The position numbers and the translations under genes are program-made. Below, piece by piece: positions 50,995 to 61,420 of a stretch of 64,000 bases of DNA (position 1 is its first letter; every line of letters begins with the position of its first letter). This DNA is from Sandarakinorhabdus glacialis (GTDB taxonomy: Bacteria > Pseudomonadota > Alphaproteobacteria > Sphingomonadales > Sphingomonadaceae), in NCBI RefSeq assembly GCF_014643455.1, contig NZ_BMJM01000001.1, positions 62,001 to 126,000 on the forward strand, read 5' to 3'. Under the pieces are notes generated by a model that was not told the origin of the DNA, searched no databases, and worked only from the letters and a program-made list of their open reading frames with translations.

Positions 50995-52971
50995 TCAGGC
51001 GTCGAGGGCTTCGGCGTCGACCCGTTCGGCGTGCGCCTGGATGAAAGCGAAGCGGTGCTCGGGGTTGCGTCCCATCAGCCGTTCCACCAGGTCGGCGACA
51101 TCGGCGCGTCCGTCGACATCCTCGGGCAGCCGCACACGCAGCAACGTCCGTTTCGCCGGGTCCATCGTCGTTTCGCGCAGCTGCTGCGGCGCCATCTCGC
51201 CAAGCCCCTTGAACCGCCCGATCTCGATCTTCGTCTTTCCGGCGAACACCGTTTTCATCAATTCCGCACGGTGCGCGTCGTCGCGCGCGTAAACCACGGT
51301 CCCCCCCGAGGCGAGCCGATACAGCGGCGGTTGCGCCACGAACAGATGGCCGTCGCGGACCAGCCCGGGCATTTCCTGGAAGAAGAACGTCATCAACAGC
51401 GTCGCGATGTGCGCCCCGTCGACATCTGCGTCGGTCATGATGACGATGCGTTCGTAACGCAGCGCCTCGGGCGAATAACTGCCGCGCGTGCCACAGCCCA
51501 GCGCCTGGATCAGGTCGGCGACCTCGGTATTCGCGCCGATCTTGGCAGCGTTGGCGCTGGCGACGTTCAGGATCTTGCCGCGGATCGGCAGAATGGCCTG
51601 GTTCAGCCGATCACGCGCCTGCTTGGCCGATCCGCCGGCGGAATCGCCCTCGACGATGAATAATTCCGTTCCCGCCGCGTCGCTGCGCGAGCAATCGGTC
51701 AATTTGCCCGGCAGACGTAGATTGCGCTTCGACGTCGCCGTCTTGCGCTTGACCAGCAGCTCGGCACGGCGCCGCAACCGATCTTCCATGCGCTCGACGA
51801 CAAAGGCCAGCAACGCCCGGCCGCGCTCGCCAGAGCCGGTCAGCCAATGATCGAAATGGTCCTTGATGGCATTCTCGACCAGCCGCGCCGCTTCCGGCGA
51901 CGTCAGGCGGTCCTTGGTCTGGCTCTGGAATTGCGGGTCGCGGATGAACAGCGACAACATGATCTCGGCGCCGGTGAACACATCCTCGCCCGAGAGCTCG
52001 CCGGCTTTCTTGTTGCCGGTCAGCACCGCATAATTGCGCAATCCGCGCGTCAGCGCCGTGCGCAGGCCGGTCTCATGCGTACCGCCGTCGGGCGTCGGAA
52101 TCGTGTTGCAGTAAAAGCTCGCGGCGCCCTCGCCGTAATGCGGCCAGGCACAAGCCCATTCGACGGCGCCCTTGCCCTCCGCGAGGTCGGCACGACCGGC
52201 GAACAGGTCGGACGTCACCATTTCACGCTCGGCCAGCCGCTCCTTCAGATGGTCGGCGAGACCACCCGGAAACTGGAACGTCGCGGCTTCGGGCGTGTCG
52301 CCGTCGAGCAGGGCAGGCGCACCCTTCCATCGAATTTCGACGCCGCCGAACAGATAGGCCTTCGATCGTGCCAGTCGATACAGCCGCGAGGCGCGGAACT
52401 TGGCGTCGACGCCGAAAATCTCGGCATCGGGCATGAACCGGATTGTGGTCCCGCGCCGGTTTGGCACAGCGCCCATCTTTTCGAGCGCCGTCACCGGAAA
52501 GCCGCGCGAATAGCCCTGGCGGAATAGTTCCCGGTTCCGGGCCACCTCGACGCTCATGTCGGATGACAAGGCATTGACCACCGAAATGCCGACGCCGTGC
52601 AGGCCGCCGCTGGTGGCATAGGCCTTGCCGCTGAACTTGCCGCCCGAATGCAGCATGGTCATGATGACTTCGAGCGCCGATTTATCGGGAAAGCGCGGGT
52701 GCGGGTCGATCGGGATGCCGCGGCCGTTGTCGGCGATCGACAGCGAACCGTCGGCCTCGAGCGTCACTTCGATTCGGCTGGCATGTCCGGCGACGGCTTC
52801 GTCCATCGAATTGTCGAGAACCTCGGCGGCGAGGTGATGCAGCGCGCGCTCGTCCGTCCCGCCGATATACATGCCCGGTCGGCGTCGTACCGGTTCCAGG
52901 CCCTCAAGGACCTCGATATGGCTGGCATCATAGTCGCTCGGGGCCGCGGTCGCGGCAAACAGGTCGCTCAT
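50995..52971 (-). CDS. parE: DNA topoisomerase IV subunit B
   Basis: 658 residues from ATG 52971 (MSDLFAATAAPSDYDASHIE); a longer frame to 53094 is unconserved. GHKL ATPase: EVLDNSMDEAVAGHASRIEV, ADNGRGIPIDPHPRFPDKSA, YATSGGLHGVGISVVNALS; Toprim acidic residues in ELFIVEGDSAGGSAKQARDR and VIMTDADVDGAHIATLLMTF. Decatenates chromosomes with ParC. The YIGGTDERALHHLAAE form and length favour ParE over GyrB. Confidence 0.92.
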   Translation of the reverse strand: MSDLFAATAAPSDYDASHIEVLEGLEPVRRRPGMYIGGTDERALHHLAAEVLDNSMDEAVAGHASRIEVTLEADGSLSIADNGRGIPIDPHPRFPDKSALEVIMTMLHSGGKFSGKAYATSGGLHGVGISVVNALSSDMSVEVARNRELFRQGYSRGFPVTALEKMGAVPNRRGTTIRFMPDAEIFGVDAKFRASRLYRLARSKAYLFGGVEIRWKGAPALLDGDTPEAATFQFPGGLADHLKERLAEREMVTSDLFAGRADLAEGKGAVEWACAWPHYGEGAASFYCNTIPTPDGGTHETGLRTALTRGLRNYAVLTGNKKAGELSGEDVFTGAEIMLSLFIRDPQFQSQTKDRLTSPEAARLVENAIKDHFDHWLTGSGERGRALLAFVVERMEDRLRRRAELLVKRKTATSKRNLRLPGKLTDCSRSDAAGTELFIVEGDSAGGSAKQARDRLNQAILPIRGKILNVASANAAKIGANTEVADLIQALGCGTRGSYSPEALRYERIVIMTDADVDGAHIATLLMTFFFQEMPGLVRDGHLFVAQPPLYRLASGGTVVYARDDAHRAELMKTVFAGKTKIEIGRFKGLGEMAPQQLRETTMDPAKRTLLRVRLPEDVDGRADVADLVERLMGRNPEHRFAFIQAHAERVDAEALDA

Positions 52972-53363
52972 CCATCGGGTATAGGCGGAGCCGCACGCCG
53001 GGAACAGGGGGCGAACGCAGACTGCCTCCACCCGCGAAAATAAAATCGCCCTTATGAGATTTTCTGCATTGCAAAAGCCTTTGCTGCAGTGCACAAAGAT
53101 GAGGCCAACACGGCGATCCTCCCCAAGGATTTACTCAGGGGCCGAAGCGAAGGCCTCGGCCCCTTTTTCATGTTATCATAAGGTTATGGGATCAAGCCAA
53201 TCGGCTGCCATGCCTTCAAAGCTGAATCGCGCGGTCATGGTGCAGCGCGACATGAGTTACACTCGGATCAAAAAAATCGGCGATCATATCGTTTGCAAAA
53301 TGAACGACCGTTTTCGCCCAGAGCGGACATAGCGAAGCACGGTTTAACTGCTATGCTGCCTGT
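52972..53363. other. Intergenic region between parE and a lipoprotein gene
   Basis: About 390 bases without a supported protein gene. It holds the parE 5' region, the candidate small RNA at 53050-53168, and then about 195 bases (53169-53363) of mixed composition with nothing recognised; a reading frame of 92 codons across it has no homology-like pattern and crosses the terminator hairpin. Confidence 0.5.
53050..53168 (+). ncRNA. Candidate small RNA with anti-Shine-Dalgarno loop and intrinsic terminator
   Basis: Three hairpins in series. First, TGCATTGCA (53065-53073) pairs with TGCAGTGCA (53085-53093) with one wobble and further AAA/TTT pairing. Second, ATCCT-CCCCA-AGGAT (53116-53130), which exposes the anti-Shine-Dalgarno sequence TCCTCCCC. 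Third, a terminator, GGGGCCGA (53138-53145) with TCGGCCCC (53156-53163) then TTTTT. A weak -10 (TAAAAT, 53041-53046) lies upstream. The first motif could instead be a DNA operator of two TGCANTGCA sites 20 bp apart. Confidence 0.45.
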
Positions 53364-53843
53364 ATGAAGCCAATGCTCGGATTCCTGTTATTCGCGTGGA
53401 CGGTTGGCGGATGCTCATCAGCGACCTCGCCACCGACACTTGACGAGGTGCGAGCAACGCAGGGCCGCTCCAAAGCTGGTCCAACAGAGAACTGGCGCGT
53501 GGCTAATGCGGTATGGTCAAAGTCAACGCAGGCTATGCGTGATCGCGCCTATCGCTTCTGCCTGACTAGGCGGCCGAGGAACACAGGCTGCTTGGATGAG
53601 CAAGACTGGTCCCTGATCTCAGCCAATCACGCAGAGACTAACGTGTCACGTATTTTGACAAGCCCCGACGACGAGTATCCGTACTTCAAAGCCATCCGTG
53701 ATCGTCCCGCCTCCTTTTCCGATGCGCGTGCTTTCTGCTTTCAAATCTACGACGATGCCGGAGCGGCGGACGCTCGTATACTCGGGCCCTGTCTTTTAAA
53801 TGCAATCGGCGGAGACTACTTTGGTATCGTGCCGGTGTCATAG
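53364..53843 (+). CDS. Hypothetical lipoprotein
   Basis: 159 residues. N-terminal lipoprotein signal LGFLLFAWTVGGCSS with lipobox VGGC. The mature part contains five more cysteines (YRFCLTRRPRNTGCLDEQDW, ARAFCFQIYDDAGAADA, LGPCLLN), suggesting disulfides in the periplasm. I recognise no family. It is AT-richer than its neighbours and stands alone between parE and glnA. Convergent with the glnB-glnA operon. Confidence 0.68.
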   Translation: MKPMLGFLLFAWTVGGCSSATSPPTLDEVRATQGRSKAGPTENWRVANAVWSKSTQAMRDRAYRFCLTRRPRNTGCLDEQDWSLISANHAETNVSRILTSPDDEYPYFKAIRDRPASFSDARAFCFQIYDDAGAADARILGPCLLNAIGGDYFGIVPVS

Positions 53844-53906
53844 GCGACGACCGCTTTCCACCAATTCCTGCCTGTCGAGATTTTGTTTGCGAACGACATC
53901 ATTGCC

Positions 53907-53934
53907 AAAAAAAGACCCGGATCATGCCCGGGCC
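53907..53934 (-). terminator. Rho-independent terminator of the glnB-glnA operon
   Basis: On the minus strand: CCCGG, loop GCATGAT, CCGGG, then TCTTTTTTT. The stem is five pairs; the U-run (53907-53913) is strong. It lies about 90 bases after the glnA stop. Confidence 0.8.
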
Positions 53935-54021
53935 TTCCTTTTCTGTCTGCGCTTTGATCGAAGTTCCGGACGCCTTGCCTCCGCCGCCGCCGGCTAACCA
54001 ACAGCGGCGAAAGTCAAAGCC

Positions 54022-55434
54022 TCAGACGCTGTAATACATGTCGAATTCGACCGGTGCCGGGGTCATTTCCCAGCGCATGACATCTTGCATCTTCAACTCG
54101 ATGTACGAATCGATCTGGTCGTCGGTGAAAACGCCGCCCTTGGTGAATACCGCGCGCGAGCGGTCGAGAGCGCCGAGAGCCTCACGCAGCGACGCGCAGA
54201 CGGTCGGCACTTTCTTCAGTTCGCGTGGCGGCAGGTCATAAAGGTTCTTGTCCATCGGCGGACCGGGGTGGATCCGGTTTTCGATGCCGTCGAGTCCAGC
54301 CATCAGCAACGCCGTGTAGCAGAGATACGGGTTGGCCATGGCATCGGGGAAACGCACTTCGACGCGCTTGGCCTTGGCACCGGTGCCGTAGGGAATGCGG
54401 CACGATGCCGACCGGTTGCGCGCCGAATAGGCCAGCAAGACAGGAGCCTCGAAGCCCGGGACCAGTCGTTTGTAGCTGTTGGTCGACGGGTTGGTGAAAG
54501 CGTTGCAGGCCTTGGCGTGCCGGATGATGCCGCCGATGAAGAACAGCGCCAGTTCCGAAAGCCCGGCATAACCATCGCCGGCAAACAGCGGCGTCTTGCC
54601 GTTCCAGATCGACAGATGCGTGTGCATGCCGCTGCCGTTGTCGTCCTTGATCGGCTTTGGCATGAACGTCGCGGTCTTGCCATAGGCATGGGCAACCTGG
54701 TGGACGACGTATTTATAGACCTGCATGCGGTCGGCGGTCGTCGTCATAGTGCCATAGGTCAGGCCGAGCTCGTGCTGCGCCGCGGCGACTTCATGGTGAT
54801 GCTTGTCGCACGGCAGGCCCATTTCGAGCATGGTCGAAACCATCTCGCCGCGCAGGTCGACGGCCGAATCGACCGGTGCCACGGGGAAATAGCCGCCCTT
54901 GACGCGGGGGCGATGGCCCATGTTGCCGACGTCGTATTGCTTGCCCGAATTGCCCGGCAGCTCGATGTCGTCGAGGTGGTAGAAGCCTTCGCCATAACCG
55001 AGCCCGAAGCGCACGTCGTCGAAGACGAAGAATTCGGCTTCCGGGCCGATGTAGATGGTGTCGCCGATGCCGGTCGACTTGAGATAGGCTTCACCGCGCT
55101 TGGCCGTCGAACGCGGGTCACGCCCATAAAGCTGGCCGGTCGAAGGCTCGACGATGTCGCAGATGACGATCAGCATCGGGGTCGCCGAGAACGGATCGAC
55201 ATACACGGCATCGAGGTCGGGCATGAGGATCATGTCGCTCTCGTTGATGGCCTTCCAGCCATCGATCGACGAACCGTCGAACATGAAGCCCTCGGTCAGC
55301 ATGTCCTCGTCGACGACGCCGGAAACCATGGTCAAATGGTGCCATTTGCCCTTTGGATCGGTAAAGCGGAGATCGATCCATTCGATCTCCTTCTCCTTGA
55401 TCATGTCGAGAATGCCCGACGCGTTCATGGCCAT
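54022..55434 (-). CDS. glnA: Glutamine synthetase type I
   Basis: 470 residues, ending in the conserved EFDMYYSV tail of type I enzymes. Makes glutamine from glutamate, ammonia and ATP as a cytosolic dodecamer. Metal and substrate residues lie in [47 protein letters not shown] and the ATP/adenylylation region ([20 protein letters not shown], where the adenylylated Tyr is in the NLYDLP motif). Thirty bases separate it from glnB, with which it is cotranscribed from a sigma-54 type promoter. Confidence 0.96.
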   Translation of the reverse strand: MAMNASGILDMIKEKEIEWIDLRFTDPKGKWHHLTMVSGVVDEDMLTEGFMFDGSSIDGWKAINESDMILMPDLDAVYVDPFSATPMLIVICDIVEPSTGQLYGRDPRSTAKRGEAYLKSTGIGDTIYIGPEAEFFVFDDVRFGLGYGEGFYHLDDIELPGNSGKQYDVGNMGHRPRVKGGYFPVAPVDSAVDLRGEMVSTMLEMGLPCDKHHHEVAAAQHELGLTYGTMTTTADRMQVYKYVVHQVAHAYGKTATFMPKPIKDDNGSGMHTHLSIWNGKTPLFAGDGYAGLSELALFFIGGIIRHAKACNAFTNPSTNSYKRLVPGFEAPVLLAYSARNRSASCRIPYGTGAKAKRVEVRFPDAMANPYLCYTALLMAGLDGIENRIHPGPPMDKNLYDLPPRELKKVPTVCASLREALGALDRSRAVFTKGGVFTDDQIDSYIELKMQDVMRWEMTPAPVEFDMYYSV

Positions 55435-55464
55435 CGTGTCTTAACCCCTTCGCTTGAACTGATG

Positions 55465-55893
<429 letters not shown>

Positions 55894-55981
55894 TCATACT
55901 CTGCACTTTTGGACGACATTTGTGCCAAAACACCTATCACCTGCCCGAAAATGGGGCATTTATGACCGGAAAGCCGCATCG

Positions 55982-56758
55982 TCACACCGTCGTCGCATAG
56001 CCGCCATCGACGGTGACCACGCTGCCGCACAAAAACCCGCTGGCCCGGCTGCCGAGGAACAGCGCGACCCCGCCCATGTCGTCGGCGTTACCCCAACGCT
56101 TCATCGGGGTTTCCTGCTGCATGGCGGCCGAGAAATCGGCGGGGATGGCCGCTGTCATCTTCGACGGGAAGAACCCCGGCGCGATGGCGTTGACGGCAAT
56201 GTGGCGCCCGGCAAGGAACTTGGCCATCATCTTCGTCATGTGGAGGACACCGGCCTTCGACGCCGCATAGCTGTAGGTCTCGAGGTCGGAGACATGCTGG
56301 CCATCGATCGAGCCGATGTTGATCACCCGGGCATTGTCGTCGGCGCTGCCGGCCGCCTCGAGCAGCTTGACCAGCTTCTGCGTCAGGAAAAAGATCGACT
56401 TGACGTTAAGGTCCATGACCTTGTCCCAGCCGCTTTCGGGGAAATCGTCGAACGGTGCCCCCCAACTGGCACCGGCGTTGTTGAACAGCACATCGACTTT
56501 GCTCTCGCGCGCCGCCACGGCCGCGGCAAAACGCTCGATCTCGTCCATCCTCGACAGATCGGCTGGGATCGAGACGCACTCGCCGATCTTCGACAATTCC
56601 GCCGCCAGCCCATCGCAGACCGCGGCATTGCGCGCCGTGATGATCACCCGCGCGCCATTCTCGACATAGGCGCGCGCGATCATCTCGCCGATGCCGCGAC
56701 TGCCCCCGGTAATCACCACCAGCTTGCCGCGCACCGAGAACAAATCGTCGATCTTCAT
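55982..56758 (-). CDS. SDR family NAD(P)-dependent oxidoreductase
   Basis: 258 residues, classical SDR. Cofactor motif TGGSRGIG (about 18-25), NNAG at about 90-95 (VLFNNAGASWG), catalytic Ser in INIGSIDGQHVSD and Tyr-Lys in YSYAASKAGVLHMTK, closing VTVDGGYATTV. Length and FFPSKMTAAI are typical of 3-oxoacyl reductase or gluconate dehydrogenase-like members; substrate unknown. Next to an MFS transporter on the same strand, about 70 bases away, possibly a catabolic pair. Confidence 0.88.
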   Translation of the reverse strand: MKIDDLFSVRGKLVVITGGSRGIGEMIARAYVENGARVIITARNAAVCDGLAAELSKIGECVSIPADLSRMDEIERFAAAVAARESKVDVLFNNAGASWGAPFDDFPESGWDKVMDLNVKSIFFLTQKLVKLLEAAGSADDNARVINIGSIDGQHVSDLETYSYAASKAGVLHMTKMMAKFLAGRHIAVNAIAPGFFPSKMTAAIPADFSAAMQQETPMKRWGNADDMGGVALFLGSRASGFLCGSVVTVDGGYATTV

Positions 56759-56827
56759 CTTGCTTCCTTCGTTACAAACCCTCTTCCGCGTCGGGAAAGT
56801 CGGGCGGGTGAGGGCGGCGCCCCAGAA

Positions 56828-58465
56828 CTAGATTGGCTCACCAGCAGCCCGCGCCCGCTCCACCCGCGTCGCCTCTGCCAGCGGCAGCTTGCGATAAAGG
56901 AAGTAAAGGCAGGCCAGCGTCACCGGCGCCATCAACAGCAACGCCAGGATACCCGTCGCGAGGCTGCCTGTCGCCTTCGATACCATCCCGGTGAAATAAG
57001 GCCCCAGGCCCAGCCCGATCAGCGTCGAGCCGATGAAGTAGGTCGCCGTCGCTGCGCCGCGCATGCGAGGCAGCACCAGGTCCTGCGTCGTCGCCGCGGC
57101 AATCCCGACATAGAAACTGCCGACCGCCAATGGAATGTTCAGCAGCAGGAACCAGCCGAGGCTGTCGGTGGTGAACATGCCGAACAGGAACGGTGCCGGG
57201 ATGACCGTCGCCAGCGCCGCGACGAGGATGCGCCCGCCCGGATTGCGCTTTTTCACCCAGTCCGAAACGATACCGCCGGTAACGACGCCGAGGAACCCGC
57301 CGGCCGCGCCCCAGCCGCCCAGGATCAGCGCCACCATCTCGGTGCTGGCATACCAGGGCAGGGGGCCGCCCGCTGCCTGCAACGGCACGACGAATGTGCG
57401 GATGGCATAAGGCGTCGCCCAGAAACCCACCGAATAACCGACGAACGAGATGGTTCCGAAGCCGACCAGCGCCAGCATGAACGTCGGCGTGCCCCAGATC
57501 AGCGCATAGGTCGGGCGGTCACGCTCGCGCAGCGATTGCGCCCAGCTGGTCACCGCATAACCGCCGAGGCAGATCGCCGTCCATTGCGGAATATCACCGG
57601 TAACGCCGATCATCAGCACCGCCAGCGCGGCGAATCCGACCGCCACGGCGATGTTGGTGCCGAGCACCCGCGCCCCGAACGGCGCCAGGTGGAACAGCGT
57701 CAGCGGCGGGATGACGCTCGATATGTCTTCCCACAATTTGCGGCCGATATTTTCGACCTTGGCCGGCTCGGGCAAGCCCTCGGCACGGCCGCGGATCGGC
57801 TCTTTCAGGGTCGAAACCCAGAACGCCAGCACCATGCCGGGAATGCCGACCGCGAGGAACGCCGCCTGCCAGCCGACCAGCCCCATCGGCCCGACGACCG
57901 GATACGCCGTGTTCCAGGCCTTGACGACGACCGCGCCGATGAACAGCGAGATGCCGCCGCCGACGTAAAGCCCCGCCGAATAAACCGCCAGCGCCGTCGC
58001 GCGCTTCTCGCGCGGGAACCAGTCCGACAGCATCGAGAACGCCGACGGGCTCGCCGATGCCTCGCCGATGCCGACCCCGACGCGCGCCGCGCTCAACTGC
58101 GCAAAGCTCGTCGACAGCCCCGACATCGCCGTCATCCCCGACCAGACGAACAGCCCGATGCTGAGCAGCCGCACGCGCACCCAATTGTCCGCCAGCCGCC
58201 CCAACGGAATGCCGAACAGCGCATAGAATACCGCAAAGGCGGTCCCGTACAGAAACCCCAGGTCGGCATCGCTCAGCCCGAGGTCGCGCTTGATGTCCTC
58301 GGCCAGGATGGCGAGGATCTGCCGATCGATGAAATTGATCGCATAGACCAGCACCAGCACGCCGAGCACATATTTGGCGTAAGTGCCGCCGACGGGAGGC
58401 ATGTCATCGGCCACAGTGGCTGCGGCGATCCTGTCCGTCCCGTTGCGCCCGTCTATATCGGCCAT
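56828..58465 (-). CDS. MFS transporter, spinster-like
   Basis: 545 residues with twelve predicted membrane helices. MFS_1 signs: YAINFIDRQILAILAEDIKR, the loop 2-3 motif GIPLGRLADNWVRVRLLSIG, and GEASASPSAFSMLSDWFPRE. Longer than typical (about 430) because of extended loops in the second half, as in spinster-like alphaproteobacterial transporters of unknown substrate. Upstream of the SDR gene in the same direction. Confidence 0.88.
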   Translation of the reverse strand: MADIDGRNGTDRIAAATVADDMPPVGGTYAKYVLGVLVLVYAINFIDRQILAILAEDIKRDLGLSDADLGFLYGTAFAVFYALFGIPLGRLADNWVRVRLLSIGLFVWSGMTAMSGLSTSFAQLSAARVGVGIGEASASPSAFSMLSDWFPREKRATALAVYSAGLYVGGGISLFIGAVVVKAWNTAYPVVGPMGLVGWQAAFLAVGIPGMVLAFWVSTLKEPIRGRAEGLPEPAKVENIGRKLWEDISSVIPPLTLFHLAPFGARVLGTNIAVAVGFAALAVLMIGVTGDIPQWTAICLGGYAVTSWAQSLRERDRPTYALIWGTPTFMLALVGFGTISFVGYSVGFWATPYAIRTFVVPLQAAGGPLPWYASTEMVALILGGWGAAGGFLGVVTGGIVSDWVKKRNPGGRILVAALATVIPAPFLFGMFTTDSLGWFLLLNIPLAVGSFYVGIAAATTQDLVLPRMRGAATATYFIGSTLIGLGLGPYFTGMVSKATGSLATGILALLLMAPVTLACLYFLYRKLPLAEATRVERARAAGEPI

Positions 58466-58558
58466 GCGCCCCCCACACCGGCAGCATTATCGCCGCTCGG
58501 GCATGTGGGTAGCAGGGGCATCGCCCCGATGAAAGTCACGATAATCGCAGTGCTGAAC

Positions 58559-58768
58559 CTAGCGCCCGGCGACCACCCCGACCGCCGCGTTCGTCGTCGC
58601 CGCCGCGGGCCGCGCCGGTGCCATGCCGGCACTCACCCCCACGACCAGGGTCGCTGCCGCCGCGCCGACCATCACGATCGGTCGGCGATATCGGCGCAGG
58701 ATACCGCGCACCCACGCTCCCATGCGGGACGCCGTGTTCGACAAATTGGCTTCATAATGATTTGTCAT
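58559..58768 (-). CDS. Small single-helix membrane protein, unknown
   Basis: 69 residues from ATG 58768 (TNHYEANLSNTASRMGAWVR); an upstream in-frame codon would give 89. Basic segment GILRRYRRP then one helix, IVMVGAAAATLVVGVSAG, and an Ala-rich tail. No family recognised. Stands alone between the MFS and msrA genes. Confidence 0.55.
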   Translation of the reverse strand: MTNHYEANLSNTASRMGAWVRGILRRYRRPIVMVGAAAATLVVGVSAGMAPARPAAATTNAAVGVVAGR

Positions 58769-59023
58769 GCCGCTCGCCTGCCAGTTCGACCCTGGCCGGG
58801 GTTTGGCGGCGGCGTCCGCTGTAACCATGCCCTGAGCATGATGACGTTAACGGCCAATCCCCCACCCCCCCGAGTCGAAACTGTGGATAACATCTCGTTT
58901 CGCTAATGACCAGCGCCGCAATTTCCTTAAAACTTCATTAATAATAGTAACACGGGTCGTATTTTTGCTCTTACAACAGCCGCACCCGCTTCCTATCTTA
59001 AACGTTCACAATCCAGCGAGGAC

Positions 59024-59566
59024 ATGATGGCAACCGAGATCGCAACAATCGCCGGCGGCTGCTTCTGGTGCACCGAGGCCGTTTTCAATGAACTTCGCGG
59101 CGTCGACAGTGTCGTGTCGGGTTACATCGGCGGCCACATGGCCAACCCTGACTATAAATCCGTCTGCGGCGGCGATACCGGCCACGCGGAAGCCATCCGC
59201 ATCGCCTTCGACCCGCAAGTCGTTGATTACGCCGACCTGCTCGATATCTTCTTCCATACCCACGATCCGACGACGCTTAATCGCCAGGGCGCCGACACCG
59301 GCACCCAGTACCGCTCGGCGATCTATCCCAACTCTCCCGAGCAGCGCGCTGCGGCCGAAGCCGCCATCGCCCGCAACCAGGATGTCTGGGACAGTCCGAT
59401 CGTCACCAGCATCGAGCCCGACAGCGTCTGGTACCCCGCCGAGGCCTATCACCAGCGCTATTTCGAGCGCAACGGCACCGCCAACGGCTATTGCGCCGCC
59501 GTCGTCGCTCCCAAGCTCGCGAAGTTCCGCAAAGGCTATGCCGCCAGACTGAAAACCGCCGCCTAG
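59024..59566 (+). CDS. msrA: Peptide methionine (S)-S-oxide reductase
   Basis: 180 residues (ATG 59027 also possible), GCGAGGAC upstream. Catalytic Cys in the GGCFWCTEAVFNEL motif; substrate residues in GYIGGHMANPDYKSVCGGDT and HTHDPTTLNRQGADTGTQYR. Reduces methionine S-sulfoxide in proteins. The second Cys of the recycling system is in NGYCAAVVAPKL. msrB lies 1.9 kb downstream in the same direction. Confidence 0.95.
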   Translation: MMATEIATIAGGCFWCTEAVFNELRGVDSVVSGYIGGHMANPDYKSVCGGDTGHAEAIRIAFDPQVVDYADLLDIFFHTHDPTTLNRQGADTGTQYRSAIYPNSPEQRAAAEAAIARNQDVWDSPIVTSIEPDSVWYPAEAYHQRYFERNGTANGYCAAVVAPKLAKFRKGYAARLKTAA

Positions 59567-59579
59567 CCTGCTAACCCGT

Positions 59580-59604
59580 CCCTCGGCGAGAGGGAAGGTG
59601 AGGG
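59580..59604. repeat. 25-base repeat unit, identical copy at 61824-61848
   Basis: CCCTCGGCGAGAGGGAAGGT followed by GAGGG occurs identically here and at 61824-61848. It includes a CCCTC-GGCGA-GAGGG hairpin. It follows msrA within a GC-rich tract ending in CTCTCACCCCACCCCCTCCC. Confidence 0.7.
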
Positions 59605-59671
59605 CGCTCCCAGGCAAACGCTCTCACCCCACCCCCTCCCATTCCCCATCGACCCCTGCTACACGCCCCTC

Positions 59672-60844
59672 ATGCTAGCCCGCCGCTTCCTCTGGATCAT
59701 CGCGATCATCGTCATGGTCGTGATCGCCGCCGCCTTCGCCTACAGCCTGTTCGGCAACCAGCTTATCCGCACCGCCATGGTCCCCTCGGCGCCCTTCACC
59801 GCGCCCGCCCCCGGCGACGCCCCCAACTACATCAAGCCCACAGCCTGGGTCGCCCGCCCCGATCGCCTCACCGATGCCTCCCGCTGGACCCCCGCCGGCT
59901 ACACTGCCGCACCCTTGCCCGGCGTCGCCGTCTTCTACGTCCTGCCCACCGCCGTCTTCGACCGCTCGCGTTGGAACGGCAGCATCACCGACCCCGCAAC
60001 CACCCAGCGCATGGAGCAATTCCTCCGCTTTCAGGCCAGCGTCTTCAACAGCGTCGGCGCCATCTGGGCCCCCGCCTATCGCCAGGCCACCTTCGGCGCC
60101 TTCCTCACCGACAAGCCCGAGGCCGCCAAGGCCCTCGATCTCGCCTATGCCGATGTCGACGCCGCCTTCACCGTCTTCCTCGCCGCCCAGCCCGCCGACA
60201 AGCCGATCATCCTCGCCGGCCACAGCCAGGGCTCGCTGCTGCTGATGCGCCTGCTCAAGAACCGCATCGCCGGCACGCCATTGGTCGACCGCCTCGTCGC
60301 CGTCTACATCCCCGGCTGGCCGATCTCGGTCACCGCCGACCTGCCCGCGCTCGGCTTGCCGGCGTGCACCATTCCCGATCAGACCGGCTGCATCCTGTCG
60401 TGGCAAAGTTTTGCCCAGCCCGCCGACTACAAGCCCGTCCGCGACCAGTTCGACAAGGGCAGCTTCGACAACGGCATGGGCCTGACCGGCGACCGCCGCC
60501 TCGGCACCGAAATACTTTGCACCAACCCGCTGACGGGCGTCACCGGCATCGCCCCCGAGGCCGCCACCGCAAATTTCGGCGCGCTGGTGCCGAACGACGA
60601 TTTCACCGCCGGCACGCTGCAACCCAAGACCATCGGCGCGCGCTGCCTGCCGACCGGCATCCTCGACATCGGCGCGCCGCCCGCCGGCTTCAACGCCTAT
60701 GTGCTGCCCGGCAACAACTATCACGTCTATGATTTCCCGCTGTTCTGGGCCAATTTGCGCGCCGACATCGAACGCCGCGTCGATCGCTACCAACAGCCCG
60801 TGGTCAAGCCGGAGCCGCGCAGGATCCGCGTCAGCAAGGCCTGA
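59672..60844 (+). CDS. DUF3089 alpha/beta-hydrolase-like protein
   Basis: 390 residues. N-terminal membrane anchor ([20 protein letters not shown]), then DUF3089: [35 protein letters not shown] and the nucleophile elbow [16 protein letters not shown] (Ser at about 188). Likely an anchored periplasmic or membrane hydrolase; substrate unknown. ruvX begins 8 bases after its stop. Confidence 0.85.
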   Translation: MLARRFLWIIAIIVMVVIAAAFAYSLFGNQLIRTAMVPSAPFTAPAPGDAPNYIKPTAWVARPDRLTDASRWTPAGYTAAPLPGVAVFYVLPTAVFDRSRWNGSITDPATTQRMEQFLRFQASVFNSVGAIWAPAYRQATFGAFLTDKPEAAKALDLAYADVDAAFTVFLAAQPADKPIILAGHSQGSLLLMRLLKNRIAGTPLVDRLVAVYIPGWPISVTADLPALGLPACTIPDQTGCILSWQSFAQPADYKPVRDQFDKGSFDNGMGLTGDRRLGTEILCTNPLTGVTGIAPEAATANFGALVPNDDFTAGTLQPKTIGARCLPTGILDIGAPPAGFNAYVLPGNNYHVYDFPLFWANLRADIERRVDRYQQPVVKPEPRRIRVSKA

Positions 60845-60851
60845 TCACCGC

Positions 60852-61346
60852 GTGATCACCACTTCGCCCGCCGTCTTCGCCGAGGCGCTCCCCGACGCCG
60901 GCCGCCTTGCAGGCCTCGATCCCGGCACCAAGACCATTGGCCTCGCCACCTGCGACGCCGGCTGGACCTATGCCAGCCCGCACAGCACCATCGCCCGCGC
61001 CAAGTTCACCCTCGATCTCGTGCTGCTGCGCAAGTTCATCGCCGCCGAGCGCATCAAGGGCCTGGTCATGGGCCTGCCGCTCAGCATGGATGGCAGCGAC
61101 AGCCCGCGCACCCAGTCGGTCCGCGCCTTCGCCCGCAACCTCGAGGTCCTCGACATGCCGCTGCTGCTCTGGGACGAGCGCTGGAGCACCCAGGCCGTCG
61201 AACGCGCCATGATCGCCGAGGACCTCAGCCGCGCCCGCCGCGCCGACCGCGTCGATCGCCTCGCCGCCGCTTACATCCTGCAAGGCGCCATCGACGCGCT
61301 GGCTTCTGCTCCCCTCCCTTTCAAGGGAGGGGCCGGGGGTGGGTGA
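60852..61346 (+). CDS. ruvX: Putative pre-16S rRNA nuclease / Holliday junction resolvase-like
   Basis: 164 residues from GTG 60852. RNase H fold: [20 protein letters not shown] with the first catalytic Asp, [32 protein letters not shown] and the final acidic residues in [20 protein letters not shown]. The last residues ([13 protein letters not shown]) and the stop are encoded by a type III palindromic repeat (61309-61347), so the natural C-terminus has been replaced. Essential in many bacteria for 16S rRNA 5'-end maturation. Confidence 0.9.
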   Translation: MITTSPAVFAEALPDAGRLAGLDPGTKTIGLATCDAGWTYASPHSTIARAKFTLDLVLLRKFIAAERIKGLVMGLPLSMDGSDSPRTQSVRAFARNLEVLDMPLLLWDERWSTQAVERAMIAEDLSRARRADRVDRLAAAYILQGAIDALASAPLPFKGGAGGG

Positions 61347-61347
61347 G
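61309..61347. repeat. Intergenic palindromic repeat, type III copy overlapping the end of ruvX
   Basis: CTCCCCTCCCTTTCAAGGGA then GGGGCCGGGGGTGGGTGAG. Its hairpin CCCCTCCCTT / AAGGGAGGGG lies inside the ruvX reading frame and its TGA is the ruvX stop. Confidence 0.8.
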
Positions 61348-61420
61348 TGCCACATGGCCCATCTTGCCATGAAAGCCGCGACCCCCAATCTTAGGCAAGC
61401 CCCCAAGTAAAGGACACTCC

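Noticed and set aside
53054-53332. 92-codon reading frame upstream of the lipoprotein gene
   Set aside because: It runs through an intrinsic terminator hairpin and shows no recognisable pattern; a small RNA explains the structure better.
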